Assembly: GCF_003073045.1 (NCBI RefSeq)
Contig: NC_037593.1
Span: forward strand, 18,342,725-18,406,724
Source: Pomacea canaliculata
Lineage: Eukaryota > Mollusca > Gastropoda > Architaenioglossa > Ampullariidae
DNA length: 64,000 nucleotides
Direction: 5' to 3'
A program made the translations under genes and the position numbers. The notes below the pieces were generated by a model. The model did no database searches and was not told the origin of the DNA. It saw nothing but the letters and a program-made list of their open reading frames with translations. Positions 47,871-61,691 of the stretch are shown in pieces (the first letter of the stretch is position 1; the number at the start of each line of letters is the position of its first letter).

Positions 47871-50800
47871 TCGGTAAGTGCTGAACGCTTGTTACATTCT
47901 GTTGAATAGATGTAAGGTCATTTAAAATATTTTAAATATGGACAGGTTTTTTTTTTTCGTTTAAAAGCGCGCATTCCTTATCTTGAAATTATTGAAATTT
48001 TATTAATGATTGGACGGTTTTAAGTTTTGGACCAGCTTTAGACGCGGGCACATAAATAAAAATTAAAACAATGGGAAACTAGCAAAGAATAATAGTCAAT
48101 GTTATTGGAGGAGATATCGGGAAAACCGACGATGTGTCCTCTTAATAATAATAATCTCATAAAAGCCAGACCTATGTTGAGATCCTGAGACACCAAAGCC
48201 CACTGAGGTGACCGAGACAACGGCCTGTGACAATAGACGACAGGCGCTGGACGGTCAACTGTTACATTGTCAACTGACATGACTTATCAGCTTACATCGT
48301 TGCAATGATAATCATCTATCGGCTGATGACCTCTGACAACGACCATCTATCAAATGAGGAAAGCTTAAAGTGTCAGGCTATCGGATACTACCTTCGGCAA
48401 GCTGGCATGTGGATGGCAGAAAAAAAATCTTTTTCTGAATCTTGCCGCCTTTTACCTTCACTGATAAATCAGGTACCGATTCCTGCTGGGTGGGCAACCG
48501 GGTAGAATGTAGGGGAAGGGGCGAACAGTTAATGAATCAGCAACGACCTTAGGTCTCCTGACCGAGAATCGACCCCGCTGATCCTCACCACGAAGCATTG
48601 ACTGTACTCAGTTTTTTAAAACTTATTTGAATATCGATACATTCTTCATTGTCTTGACCACACAGAAGTTTATAACAGACTTTTGCTGAAGCTGTGCAGA
48701 AGAAGGTTTGACAAGAGAGAAAGATGATACAGGTCTCGTTGTATACTCGAAGGTAGGAGACAGTTCTATCTCTATGGCTGCCTAATCAGGGTTACAGAGG
48801 TCACAAGTATCTGGACATCTGTAAGGACAAATAGATTATTTATGTATATTTACATGCATTTGGGTGGGCGCTTTGTAAATAGGAAAGAACATTAAGGGGT
48901 CACGCTGGTCACAGCAGGATAGTACACACTAAAATGATACACTAACATTGAAATGTTAATTTAGAATAACAGCAAGGTATTTGGAAGGGGGAAGAGTGTG
49001 TTGGGGAGAGGGGTGAAACTATTCATTTCCAGCAGCCCATAAATTACTGGTTTAGGGATGAAATAATTTTTGTATCCAGAAGTCACAAGGGTGTGTGCTA
49101 ATCCAGAAAATATGGACCAAAAAATGTTGAACTCGATTCCTGTAAAGGTCGGGATGAAACCTCCTAAATATCCCTGAGGTTCCATTATATTGGCAAATAT
49201 GTTAGCAAAAGAATTTGGACGAAGCATGGGGAGCAAAGTCCCCAACGTTTGCCATAAAACCGTTAGTTTTGTGACCTTCAATGCATCTTTGCCAACACCG
49301 GTCAACCTTTGACCTTTGCCTCACACGTTTTAATGAGGTTTATGAAATGGAGAGAAAATGACCATTACCTTGTAAAGTCTGGGCTGGCGATGAAAGGGGA
49401 GGGGACAAGACTCAGACATAAAAAAACGAGAATGTTTTTAAAAACAACTGTCTGTTAAAATGCGTTATTTTGTAACAGCTGTCCGTGAAAATGCGTCACG
49501 GCACGCACGTGGTTAAGTGTGCACACATGCGCAGTCGACTGCTTTGGGTTTTGACGGCGACCTCGCACATCGCCCTCCTCAACTGGCCCCACCCCCTCGT
49601 CAGGTCCTCATATCATTGACCTTGAAGTGTGCGCGCGCCGCCACAATACACGCCCGGCGCACACGCACGCACACACAGACACATGAAAAATCCAAGCTGA
49701 GGCTTTGTAGGCTTCAGAAACAGAATCGAGGCTATGAAGATTTATCAGATCACCAATACAGAAAAACGAACATGGTTCCGATTAAAGGTGTTCAGTCTGG
49801 ACAGTGACTGCTGTTCGTGAGCGCACCATCATAAATTAGACCTTAAATAATTCTACTTTGTTTATTTTCTTCAACATACACTTTCTTTGTTGTCTTCCCC
49901 TTCTCTATCCATCTTTGTCGGAAACTCGCATCTCACCAAAACCTCTCGAAACTGCGCAGGGTTGGCCAGCAGCAGACAGAAACGCAAACACATTTTTTAC
50001 ATGACATAATACGACTGTTGGCTGGATGTTGAAAATATTATTTTTAACGACTGAATGTCTAATTATTATTTTTAACGAGTACAGACGACTGCTGACTAAC
50101 CCAGGGTGATTCTGAGACGTTATTAATGTTGTGGCCGGTTACTCAACACAGTTTCCCTGCTCCCCCGCCCCACACCTCGCGCCACTCGCCGGTAAAAGCT
50201 GCATCATGATGGCGACTAGGATGTCAAACGACCTTGCAGGCCAAGATCAACCATGCGTCCCTTGGCTGCCCTGTGGCCATCGGTCAGCCTGAGGGCAGGG
50301 CATTGCTCGCCCCTCCTTCTTTCTTCCTCTTCCTCCAAACCGGTCCTCCACGGACCACAAACAGGACCGAGCCCCAGCTATACACTCAGATATGTGCCGA
50401 GATATTTGCCAACATTTATATCAGTCATGGCGATTGATAAGCAACATCGTGCTGAAGGGTGGTCTTGAAAGGATACATATCGCTGACATTACCCTATCTG
50501 GTTAGCCTCATGTACAAATTTGCCACAAAGTTACCTAATCGTCTATAAAGTGTCCGATCGAGAAAGACTGTTATAAGAGACAGAAGGATGAAATCATCTA
50601 CAAAGCCCATCTGCAAAGGACGCTCTCGACAGCTCCTCCAGAACGGAAAGGTGAACAGAAATAGTTGTAGACATGAAAAATTTCAAAAACAAGTCATAGA
50701 AAGGTCATTGCCCTTGCCTACATTACACCGGGTGCAAGCGCCGCCTTTCCTCTATTCCTCTATACCTATTACAACGTTGTCCTTTACCATGGTACAGGAA

Positions 50801-53800
50801 TTGATGAGGGAAAATGTTAAAGCAGGATATCAAAGAACTGTGCCCTGTGGAATGTTAACCAAAAATAAATAAATAAAACTAAGATAAAGAGTGCTGTAAG
50901 ATCAGAACTTACCTTTCGTGGAAGGAAGACGGTGCGCCGGTGTTTCTCACCGGTTCTGAGCATGATGGGATGATGGCAATGACGGGCTGGGAGAGCAGGG
51001 GCTGGAGACAGCTTGGTAGATGCCGGTAAAACTGACTAAAATGAGCAACCAAGTTGCGATCCAAATCTCTGGACAGGCAACTCGTTGCTTGCAGACGATC
51101 TGTGCGCAAGGCCGCATGGGATAAGGGCGAAAGTTTGCCTGGCCGGGGTCATGAACTGCTACACCTCGAGTCCCTTGGTCACAGAGCTAGCTCGGGGGCT
51201 CGTCCTGCAGTCCTTGTGCAGGTCATCCTCTGTTTGCAAGCTACTGAAGCTCTGTGGACCGGTGGTCGACCTCCGGACTACACTGGTGTGCCGCCACGCC
51301 ATTGGTCGCGTTGCCAAGCCAATGGGAAGGACGCGATGTGCGCACGCGCGCGCATGTACGTGGTGGTGTAGCCCGGCTGTCGACTGAGCGTGATGAAGAG
51401 ATGGTGGTAACGAGCAGTGTCCCTTTACCCCCACGGTTCGCCACACTGACCACGGCCAGACTTACAGTGTATGTACATGTGTAGCGACCCATACACCACA
51501 GCCGCTTGTGACCTCAAAGTCACGCAAGGCCACGGCATGAGGCATAACTGTCGGGTGGCTGCCCTCCCTCGGTTATTGTTCGGCCGAGGTCACACAGCAC
51601 GCGCCTTCAGGTCACTGACTCCACTCCATCTCGCGCGGTCGGTCACTGGCGATGAAGTCCAAGTGAGGAGATGACAGTCCCCTGGGTCTGCGGTGGTTAT
51701 CGTTACCTGCGAGTCGGTTCTGGAGGCGCTACCCGTGGTCATGACCTGTCATGTACCCTGGCTCGGCTGTAACTGAGGACGTGGAAATCGCCGGGTGCTG
51801 GAGGTAGAACAACACCTGGTGAAGACGTTGGAGGAAACCTCGCACGTGCAGATGCATACGCGTGCATGCCCCATCCCTAAAAACACAGACAGCAGTAGGT
51901 TATAGGTGGACCATGTACACGATACAGTAAGCAGCACTAGTAGACTGAGTACACACGTGTATGCACGGGTTTGCCTCAAAAATTTTGATTTGAATTGTTT
52001 GTTTGTGTACATTAGCTTGTTTGTTACGGAGAAGATGCATTTCACACAGAAATACAAATCGAGACAGACAAAGGGGTCATCACTGAGTGCATTTTTAAGA
52101 GTTATTATATATATATGTGAATATTATACTACTGTTTGTCACTACACGCCTAGTTGGTTGTGTTACACTAACGCTGACGGTGTTTGCGGTCCTGTGTGAT
52201 CTCTCAACCGTTGCTAAGGTTGTAATCAAGCGTGAAGTACCGCACTAGCAAGTCCCGAGGTATTGACAAACAACACTGAACTCAGCTCAGCTTGACCGCA
52301 GTACCTGTCACTAACGTTTGCATCAAAATAATTCACTTCACGTGACATTCGCACACAACAGCGCAGTTGGTCAAACATTCCACATTTGTAACCCCTTGAA
52401 ACCACGTGTAACCAACCCCCTCGTTAGTTACATCCGGGTGTCCGATCATGCGTTACTGCAGCGAGTTCATCGAAGGTGGACGAGCGTGATGGGAAAGAGG
52501 AGCTGCTCTGACAATTAGATAAATAAATAATAATAATAATAAAAAAAACAATGTCCTTCTGTACCTTCTATGGACACAGGTACAGCTCACTACGAGTCCG
52601 TATAACCTCTTCCCATCTGAATTTTTGGTTTGTTTTCCTGTCGTGTGTTCGGAGTTGGATGGTCACTCAGCGCTTGTTGCTCCTTATAAACACTCATAAT
52701 GTTTACTACCCATGTAGTCGATTGACCCACACGGCAACCATCGCAACATGCTGGACCTTTAAATTAAAAAAAAAAATTAAAACTTCAAACTGTCATCCAT
52801 ATTATCAGTATAACCATCAGTCATACGTGCATCAATATTATCTGTATCAATATTAGGTCTTCAGAATTTGCATGTTCGTGAATATGTGAATGCTTGTGCG
52901 TGTTCTCGAGCAAACGTTCATTATCATACCTTTCCACAAATATGACTCACCAGTAAAGAAACCTGTAAAATCATCTCATTGACTTAGTTTTCGATGAGCA
53001 GTAAATATGTAAAGTCGTCTTGTTCTAATTTTCCATGAACCAGAAGACACTATCTGGCTGTTTGTTTTTTGTGTTGTTTTTTTTTCACTTTAGCTTATCT
53101 TTGTCTCATTTCAAAATTATTTTTATAATTTGTCCCAACAGGTCTTTTTTTCCCCTGTCTTCCTTCTCGTTCCTTTGTACTCTTTCTCACCACACACAAC
53201 TCTCCCACTTTAGACATACCCGAGTGGCCCAGTGATGACAGCAGCCTAACGAGGGCTTTTATTTTTGTCATCGACTTTGAGAATACTCAGATCAACAGGA
53301 TGCGAAATGTTAAAATTCTTACATGCCATCTTAATTTTTTATGGATTTCATTGACCGTCCACGACTGTCCAGCATGTCTGTTAACATATCACACACGCCT
53401 GTCACGTGATTCGTTCTGACACATGATTATAAGATGGTTGCCACGCGTTGTCACACGACATATCTAGGAGATGCTCAGTGTGAAGAATGTCCAAAGGCCG
53501 ATAAACTGATAGCACACAGAATATGTAACGAAATCAGATCAGTTACCCTCACTTGTGACAAACTATCTTTCTTTCTCTCTCTCATTCATTTTTTTCTTTC
53601 CTGCAATCCTTTCTTCCTTTTTTTAAAGTGATAACATACTACTGACGCTAATAAAAACAAAATAGAAGAGCCTAGACTTGATTTCATGATGGTGAGAAAG
53701 AAATGAGATCCAAGGGACAGAAGAAGAAATAACTATAGAATGTATGGCCATGAGTTTCTCTGGGAGCATCCTGTGACCCGCAGACCTCTGACCCCTCTGC

Positions 53801-53990
53801 CCTGACACCTGTGACCGGTCAGTCGTGTCACCAGGCTTTCACTTCTAATGTGGCCTGCTAAGATCATCACAGCCTCGCGTGCCTTGTGCGGCTGTCCGCC
53901 CATCGACACTAACATGTGAGGCAGTCCACTTATCACTTGGTCATCTTCTTTATTTTATTCATGTCTGCAAGACCTCCTCCTGCCCACCGT
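47871..53990. other. Tract with no supported gene
   Basis: Includes an unexplained 115-codon hydrophobic open frame on the minus strand (48961-49305) and a moderately GC-rich part at 50.9-51.8 kb. No exon chain was found. Confidence 0.45.
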
Positions 53991-54004
53991 CTTTATATTT
54001 TCGT

Positions 54005-54187
54005 TCTTTCTTCTGCGCACGTGTGTGTGTGTGTGTGCTCGTGCGTTTTGTTGCACGTGTGTATTTGTATGAAAATGAAAATGAGAGAGAGGAAAAGATA
54101 GAATAAAGGAAGGATCAAAAAAGAGAAAGCTTGTGTACACAGGATGCCGCGCTCATTTAATGTTTTGATCTTCATCAGGGGTGGAGA
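54005..54187 (+). repeat. 185-bp dispersed repeat, copy A
   Basis: Closely similar, in the same orientation, to 61894-62082. It ends TGTACACAGGATGCCGCGCT, then TTTAATGTTTTGATCTTCAT and CAGGGGTGGAGA. It contains a GT microsatellite and GA-rich tract. Confidence 0.88.
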
Positions 54188-54230
54188 ACGTGCGGCCCGC
54201 GGGCCGTAAATGGCCCGTGAAATCATTTGA
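54176..54230. mobile_element. Possible hAT terminus
   Basis: CAGGGGTGGAGAACGTGCGG followed by CCCGCGGGCCG resembles the ends of hAT elements, such as the one at 62798. No partner end was found downstream, so it is at most a fragment. Confidence 0.4.
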
Positions 54231-54490
54231 CCCGCCCCGACAAAGAAACAGCAGATTGCGGTAAATCTATAAGCTCTCTCGATCCATAGCAACGTAAAGG
54301 TATATGAAGTGGATAATAATAATGAAATCAATTTTACGGGACAATCAAGGAACGTCCGTTACGGGACAAACATGTCTGCTTGTCGTCTGTGTGGACGATT
54401 TGGAGAATTGCACATGCATGGCACCTTCACCCCAGAGGTAGAGCACTTCGCTGCTGATACGGGTAGCGTTCGCCGACCACGTGAGCTCGT

Positions 54491-54532
<42 letters not shown>
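54491..54532. repeat. CAA trinucleotide microsatellite
   Basis: About fourteen uninterrupted ACA/CAA units. Confidence 0.95.
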
Positions 54533-54689
54533 GTTGACATTGTTGTGTACCTTAGTGTACAGTTCAAGTGTCCAGTTAACATAGTTACGAACAGTCGCCG
54601 TTATAACTCTATGAATATATTTTGACCCAAACAATCACAAGCATTTAAAAGCATACCATTTTAGTCCCTGGGAGCCACCCTCTCCTATG

Positions 54690-55245
54690 ATGGCAGGACC
54701 ACGACAGATATCTGCATCAGGATCGCGACAGCAGCAGCGGCAATGATACGCTGGACAGGGTCTTTCACGAAACACAACATATACAAGTCCTCCTGGTGTC
54801 GATCCTGCTTTCCGGATGTGACACGTGGACCCTGTTTGTCGATACGGAGATGAGAATTCGGGCGTTCGAGAACAAAATGCTTGATGAGGCTGCTCTGGAT
54901 CTCGCACAGAGAACTTAGAACCAATGAGTTCGTACGAAGCATGGTCGCCACGTTCAGAAGACGTGAGGAACCCTTTCTTGCAAACAGTCAAGGGGCGTAA
55001 GCTGGTCCGGTCTGGTCATGTGACCCGGCACGACACATTGTCAAAGACTATTCTTCAAGGTACCCTGGAAGGTGGTCAGAGGATGAAACATCAACGGGTG
55101 GACTATAGTCGTCTTGTGCAGGACCTGCTCACTATTGCCCAAGACAGGCGTGGGTAACGGGCTCTCAACTGCTTCGTCTGTCCGTGTGCTCTCCCCCTTC
55201 CCGACGACCAGTACCATTCAAGGGAGGACTAACTGACTGATGGAT
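54690..55245 (+). mobile_element. Decayed LINE 3' end (endonuclease/RT type)
   Basis: Broken frames recover ICIRIATAAAAMIRW near 54710, SGCDTWTLFVDTEMRIRAFE near 54820 and GHVTRHDTLSKTILQGTLEG at about 55010-55070. This is the usual order of the post-RT tail in endonuclease-type LINEs. It ends in ACTGACTGATGGATGG. At least three frame breaks. Confidence 0.75.
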
Positions 55246-58004
55246 GGTTGAAATTTGTAAACAATACCCTTGTGAGACTTCTGATTTCACTTTTAAAATA
55301 AAGTTCGAACCAGTGGCATCCGGACTGTTCGCCGAAGGCTCAAATATTTTCTCTCCATAAAAAGGACAACGCAGACAGCTTTGAATATCAAAAGTAAATT
55401 ATACAGTAACTTCAGCAGATTGTCTCGTTTCTGGCAAAAGATAATGAATTACCCCCAAAGGCCCAAAGCAGGTTTCCACAAAGGCTAGAGAACGAATACC
55501 AACGTATTTTGCATGTTGTCCTTGATACAGAAATACCTGTCAACCAGGGTAGTCTCGTTTACACTGCAGTTAGATTTTCAAAAAGCTTTTGGCAATGTTG
55601 ACAGATCGAACTTGCTTTATTTACTTTTAATAAAAGGTGTTTAGGGAAATATGCACAAAACATCACGGAGTAAACAGAGCTGAATGAAAGCTGCAGTGAA
55701 GGTTGGTTGAGAATAACATCTTACTTTGAATACGTGTCTGGAGTGGAACAGGTTTGTGTTTGAGTCCTTTCCTGTTTTGAATCATAAATTTGGAACTTTA
55801 GTCATACACCACACACCACATACCATCTACCACATCTTGAACACCCATTCCACGTTCTTTCAGTCTGCCCTAGGTACACCACTGTACCTAGCAAGTATAT
55901 CCAGCTCCTTCTCCACGTGTTATGATGTTTATCTTCCGTGTAATCAACCTAACATGCACACTAACCTTGAACGCTGCTGTTTATATAACTGAACGATTGA
56001 AAAGTAAGATAATATTCAGGTATTCCCTTATCTTCCTCACATTTACATATCCACGTGTTAGTTTACCATTCACGCGCGCTAAATGTTGCAGGGAACAAGG
56101 TCACATTGTCCCCGGGGGTTAGAAATTTGCATAACTTCATACAAACTGCCACAGGTAGGACTACAGTAGTAGCAGTGGGCAAAGTTTCATTTTACAAAGT
56201 CCTTATCGATCATTGTAATCACAGCTACATCAGTGTAGCCGCTGCTACGGTAGAAAAGTAACTTGCAGGCGAGGACGGACTGGCAGACACCGCGGGTACC
56301 CTGCGAGGCTCAGCATGCAGGATGTACGAGCCTGCCGCTCCTCCTCCCCCTCTTCTTACACACCCCGCTAACTGCTGCTGCATGCGACTAAAAAAAAAAT
56401 GGAACAGTTACAGGCTTCTACCTACACCCGCTTTCGGTGAGATATCAGCGGTACGGGAGGGGCGAGGAGGAGAGGACGGGTGGAAGGAGGGAGGGTTGGA
56501 CTAAAACAAATGGGAAAACGGTGGCCCGTGGGTTTAACCGCCTCGTACCACCCCGCGTGCCTGTTGGGTTCAAGGACGAAAAGTCAATGACTTCTTTGCG
56601 CCGCCCGAGACCTTACGTATGGAGGAGGAGAAACCAACCCTCACGGCCACCATGAGCATAAAAAAAATATTTCTCATCGTAGCGAGCGCCCATTGACATC
56701 CTTGTCCGACAACACTAATAATTAATGAATTAACCCTTTCTGTGCATCGTTATCATTGGGTGGAGAGGTGTCGGCAGCCATGTTCACACCAGACAATGAC
56801 AGCCATGGAGGGAATCTGTGATCTGCCGACTGCTCGGACCTGCATGTCAGCGCATGCAGCCAGGTCTTGGTGGGCGCACGTGGGGCGGCCGTAGACTTTT
56901 GACACAGTGAACTACCCCTCACCTCTGCACTGGATGTGACAGTCGGACTTATCGTTCCACTCTGCCGTCTCCTTCCTTTCTTCCCTTGTCCGCTCTGGCA
57001 TGCACGGCTAAGAACGCTCTGTCTTTCATGCGCAGAGAGACAGACATTCACGAGAACGAGGGAGCGAAAAATTCCCCCCTGTCCAATTAACATAACACAA
57101 AGACAAGAAATGTATTAAGCATACGGCGGTCATAGTAAACACTTCTATCCTAGCGTTTCCCGACAAATTCTTTCTCTACTTTTTTGACACTTCCGGGATA
57201 TTTTAACAGAGCATGGCATACAGGCATGGGGACACAATTCGTCAGGGTCTTGCCCGGGAAGGGAGCTAAGCTAACCCAATAAGAAATTGTGCGCGTGTGT
57301 AAAATTCGCTTTTAGCATTTATTGAGATTGTAATGTTCGTGTTCAGCGACGATCAGGGCTTGGACGTTTTTTTCGGTGATCATCGAGACTGAAACGTTCG
57401 CTTGCACCGATGTTATGTCAAAAATCCTACCTTCTCCAATCACTAATATATATATCACCTTCCCCCCCCCCCCCCAAAAAAAAAAAACGAAAAATGAGCT
57501 CAAAACCATAACAGGGCCTCAAAATATCACGTGACCACGCGCTGGTGGAGAGGTCACGCGCGAGGAGGCGCGCTGGATTGTGATGGATGCAAAGTAAGAT
57601 CTAAGTTGCAGCATGCTGACCCGGCATTACAGGTGTTAAACAAGATTTGTAGGTTACAGGTTCAGATCTCATCACACGGAGCACGTTGGCCGTTGGAAGA
57701 GTACTCTCCCTTCCATCGCTCTTTCTTCCCACAAGGTGCGAAATGAGTGCTGGGCAGAAGCACTTTTCTAATTAATTAAACACTTAAACACTCCAGCCGT
57801 GGATACCTGCGTGCACTCTCACCATCCCCTTCGGCTTTGGCTGATCAACCACCGTTCCGCCTGTTGCCCGGTGGCTACTTGTGTAATATACATGTACTCG
57901 TATATTGTGTAGTCCGTGAGCGGATGCTACACAGCCACTGGCGGCCATTTTCACTCGCATCCAATTCAAGATCGCCATGCTTTGCTATCATGAACACATG
58001 ACCT
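55246..58004. other. Tract with no supported gene
   Basis: Contains a C-run next to an A-run at 57464-57487 and GC-richer DNA at 56.3-57.0 kb. A sequence at 57640-57700 weakly recalls a SINE B-box but could not be supported. Confidence 0.45.
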
Positions 58005-58468
58005 CGCCCCAGTCTACCTGTCTGAGCTGGTGTTGCCATACAACCCTGGCAAGTCAGTTCGCTCGGCCCACGATGATTTCTCTCTCCTCCACGCATCAGA
58101 CTGGAGAAGTTCGGCTCTATTTTCTCCGGCTCCAGTATTTGGAGTGATCTGCCTCCATTTCCGCACAGGGGAGGCGGTACATGCTTTCCGATCTGTACTT
58201 AAAACATATCTCTATCGAAAATACTTACTATAACTCGTCCTTCCTGTTGTCCTTTCTCCCCCACACTCCTACCACTGCGTTCCTTCATGTTCTTGTATTG
58301 CTAACTGGTGCATGTTCGTTAATGTATGTTGTGATTGTTTGTACTCAGTTGTGACGACGACATCACACGGCCTTTGTCCCCACTGCCCCTGGTCTCTTGT
58401 GAAGCACCTCGAGCTCCGTGTGGGGAAATCCGCTAGTCAAATCCTGTTGTTGTTATTATTGTTGTAAT
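58005..58468 (+). mobile_element. Decayed CR1/L2-like LINE 3' end
   Basis: The frame reads VYLSELVLPYNPGKSVRSAH, then HAFRSVLKTYLYRKYLL to a stop at 58233. This matches the C-terminal layout of the better-preserved copy at 15266-16316. A 3' UTR follows, ending in TTG/TTA repeats at 58444-58468. Truncated at its 5' end. Confidence 0.75.
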
Positions 58469-60344
58469 TATAAGATTTAATTTTTTTTTAAGAAATGTAT
58501 AAAATCTGAGTGAACATTAACATGTGCAGATACATGTATCTACATTTCCGGTCTCTACGCTGGGAAATTAATCTTTTAAAATCTCAAATATGGGGAATAT
58601 TTTAACCATGAAGACCGCGACTTTAGGAATATAGCATATGTAATTTAATCTCTAAATTTTGGAGATACGCTAATCAAATATATAAAATCTCAGTTCGGGT
58701 ATGTTAACCGAGTAGAGTTTCTAATACTAGTGATACACTGAGCTGTTCAAATCTCTAAATCTGACTACTTTCGCAGGCAGGAAATGACGTAGCTACGACC
58801 ACACACCTCCCTCCTCCACCCACACACACACGCACACCCGAAACAAAAAAAAAGGCGTTACCGGTGTGTGAAGGGAGACACTTTCACCACCAGCAACCCT
58901 CCTGATAGCATGCTCAGCTGCACGGGCCACATCAGCATCACCACGGAGGTCCTTGATGGAGCCTCCCCCGCCACAAAGACTCACAGCAGCTGCTGCACGT
59001 CCCATTCAGTGCATGTGTTGTAGGCTGCAGCTTGTTTACGTCGGACTACGCACACCTCGTAACGCCACGCAAGCAGGGACGAGCCGGAGTTGGGGGAGGG
59101 GTCACGTGGCATCAAGGCTGCAGGCGACCGGAGGTCACAACCTAACTGCACTTGTCTCGGGTGTGTAGCGTACCTTCGTATGCGATCATTATGCTTATAA
59201 ACACTTAAAGAAAGAAGTCTGAACCCGGCCATAGTGTCTGAAGCAGGATATGATCCCATACTGACAAGATCTTTGTGTAGCCGTGCGACCAGCCAAATAT
59301 TGGGGGTTGGCAGAGAGCGTGCTGGACCTATCGACCTATCGAACTCTACCCTGGTGTTTTGTGAACTCCACACATGAACTTGTGGGAAGAAATTTACGAT
59401 GACGACGAACAGCTGAACAAATAATTAATCTATAAATCCTGCAGGACTGCGTTGGTACACAATAAAACACCGATCTGAGTACATCTCAGTGTGGAGCTTA
59501 TGCTGCAAATGGCGTGATTGATCACTTTCTAGACAGGCTGAGGAAGGAGATGTGTATCTTGGCGGTCACTGTGGGAAATTTGGTTTTCTGACATCCAGAC
59601 AGACGCTAAACATGGCGGATACTTACTACGTTGACAGGGGACTGATGTGCAAATAAGAATTATCTCACTTTCGAGGCTTTCCTGTCCCTCCGTCTTTTCA
59701 GTTGTCCGCACTTGACCACTTTCGTATGTCGTCCAGAGACCAGTGACCGAGTGTAACTGTTGTAGCCACTGTCAACATCGATTCCTGTGCTGTTGGGTAC
59801 AATGTCATCTTGACTGCAGCTATTTAATCTGCGTCGGAAAACAAACTTAAGGATAGTAAACATCATTGATGCATCTCTTTTGCTATCTACTTATCGCCTT
59901 TCATCTCAAACACACTCTCTTACTTTCCCTAATGGTTTATTTCAGCTAAGTCGCACCGACCCACCCTGACATATCAGTCTTCGATTTAAACATCGACTAA
60001 GGTCCACGAAGTGAAAATATCAGCATGTCTCTGAAGGCTGCAAACAACAGATAACACGATTCGCAATGAAAAATCTTTGAAATCCGTTAAGATATCCAAT
60101 AAAAGAACTGGCCGTTTTATCAGGATGCCATTCAGAACCTGTCAACACGCAAAGATGCTCTAGCACTCTCACGAGAGTGTGAAATTACAGGCGCTAGATG
60201 GAAGCTGTTGCAAACGCGTGTTATAATATCGTCGTCATCGTAACAACAGCAGGGAATCAGAATGGGTTATATGATAATTTTGAATGATTGGAGGTAATGT
60301 TTTATACTGAAAATAATTGCAAGGAAAAGAGAAAAAAATATCAT
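58469..60344. other. Tract with no supported gene
   Basis: AT-rich at 58.5-58.8 kb and mixed after that. No coding exon or repeat family recognised. Confidence 0.5.
60332..60338 (-). terminator. Pol III terminator of tRNA-Tyr
   Basis: A seven-T run on the minus strand, about seven bases after the mature 3' end. Confidence 0.8.
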
Positions 60345-60432
60345 TCCCGCGAGGCGGATTCGAACCACCGACCTAAGGATTGCTTTGTCTTTCCACTACA
60401 GTCCTCCGCTCTACCAACTGAGCTATCACGGG
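60345..60432 (-). tRNA. tRNA-Tyr (GUA) with 15-nt intron
   Basis: The minus strand folds as a full cloverleaf. Acceptor CCCGTGA pairs with TCGCGGG, with discriminator A at 60345. The D arm is GCTC-AGTTGGTA-GAGC, the anticodon arm GAGGA-CTGTAGA-TCCTT, and the T arm GGTGG-TTCGAAT-CCGCC. The anticodon is GTA. A 15-base intron (TGGAAAGACAAAGCA) follows the base 3' to the anticodon, the usual place in nuclear tRNA-Tyr genes. Removal leaves 73 bases. Internal A and B boxes are intact, and a T-run terminator lies just downstream (60331-60340 region). Confidence 0.95.
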
Positions 60433-61158
60433 AGCTTACAATGGCCATGAAGTTTTAACTTTATATATCATAAGAATTTTCCCCATTTCCCTCTTTTCGT
60501 GTTTTTATGTAGCAATCTCTGTTTGAAGTGACCAACAAGATTGATGCTAGTGATTTCCTTTTTTTCTTCATTTCATTTACGATACAAAATCATATTAAAT
60601 AACTTTCATACAGACCTGTTTACCAACACATGGTCCAGCTTCGTCGTAAAGATGCTTGCAGCAGTTTTTCCGTCGATATCCAGTCGGCGATATGTTTGAT
60701 GTACTGTGACAAATCGTTCAGTTGTGTCTAACATATATTTTGTTAGATTTCATCACACTTCGGCTGTTGTGCGTGTTTACCTCCTTTCGGCGAGTTACAT
60801 ACAACGCATAAACATCAAGGGAATGTAGCAGGAATATATTTAATTTAAAATGGTCGCTTGGTAATGTCCCCTTCTGAAAACTGCCTGTTTAGCTTTTTCC
60901 CCCTCTGATGCAGTGTAGATGAAATACATTTCTCATTCTTGGCTGTCCTCATTATTTAGGTGGAATTTTGCTCAGCATTGAGCATGCAGAACACATATGG
61001 CAAACACAAAAGACATTGAATGCTTTAAAGTTTTGTGAGGTTATTCGGTGTAGAGCTTGTTACCAGTTATTCAACAAGAAATGAACTTGTCTGTCCATAC
61101 ATGCAACATACAAGTACATATGCACAAAAAGGATGCACACGTTTAGTTTCATGAACAT
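60433..61158. other. Spacer between tRNA gene and the second protein gene
   Basis: AT-rich, with no feature recognised. Confidence 0.5.
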
Positions 61159-61164
61159 TTTATT
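61159..61164 (-). promoter_or_regulatory. AATAAA poly(A) signal, second gene
   Basis: AATAAA on the minus strand, about 510 bases after the stop codon at 61671. It would give a 3' UTR of roughly 530 bases. No other AATAAA was seen between. Confidence 0.5.
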
Positions 61165-61670
61165 TGAGAAAAACCATACTATTATCAGTTACTTTGAGAA
61201 ATAATCCAATGTGGAAAGGCATCCATCTACAACACATTTCATTTCTTATGGTTCCTTTACACACTTAAAGAGCAATTTTGTCTTTTTTTCTTCTAATGCA
61301 ACCTTTGCACAGTTCTACAGCAGTTAATGCTGAACAAGTGTATATACGGCTTCACTTCATCTTAAAGGTGTGGATGTGTGGTTATTACTTGTTTCTATTT
61401 TTTAAAAAATAAGCATTTTTGTACACTTAGATTTGAATCATGCTGGACAATATTGCTGATGATAGTAGGTATAAAGCTATATTCTATATCTGCAGCAATC
61501 ATGATGCACTGCTGGGACTGAATTCATTTATCATCATCTGGTCCACTTACAAAGAAATAAACTTCTAACATGAAACCTGCAGATCCTAAAAAAAAAAAAA
61601 CAAAACTAAAAATGGCAATATGTCAGATGATGCTGGTGACCAAGACAATTAACACCACTGAATTCAGTTC

Positions 61671-61691
61671 TTATCGCTTTCTGCCAAAGCG
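61671..61691 (-). CDS. Last coding exon of unidentified second gene
   Basis: A CTTTTTCAG acceptor is followed by CGC TTT GGC AGA AAG CGA TAA, reading RFGRKR and stop. It enters in phase 0, agreeing with the donor at 62398. The ending is strongly basic and could be a nuclear localisation-type tail. Confidence 0.6.
   Translation of the reverse strand, partial: RFGRKR

Noticed and set aside
54309..54584. Frame encoding a glutamine run
   Set aside because: Produced by the CAA microsatellite at 54491-54532.
57640..57740. tRNA-derived SINE head
   Set aside because: Only a weak B-box-like GGTTCAGATCTC; no A box at the right distance and no second copy in the window.
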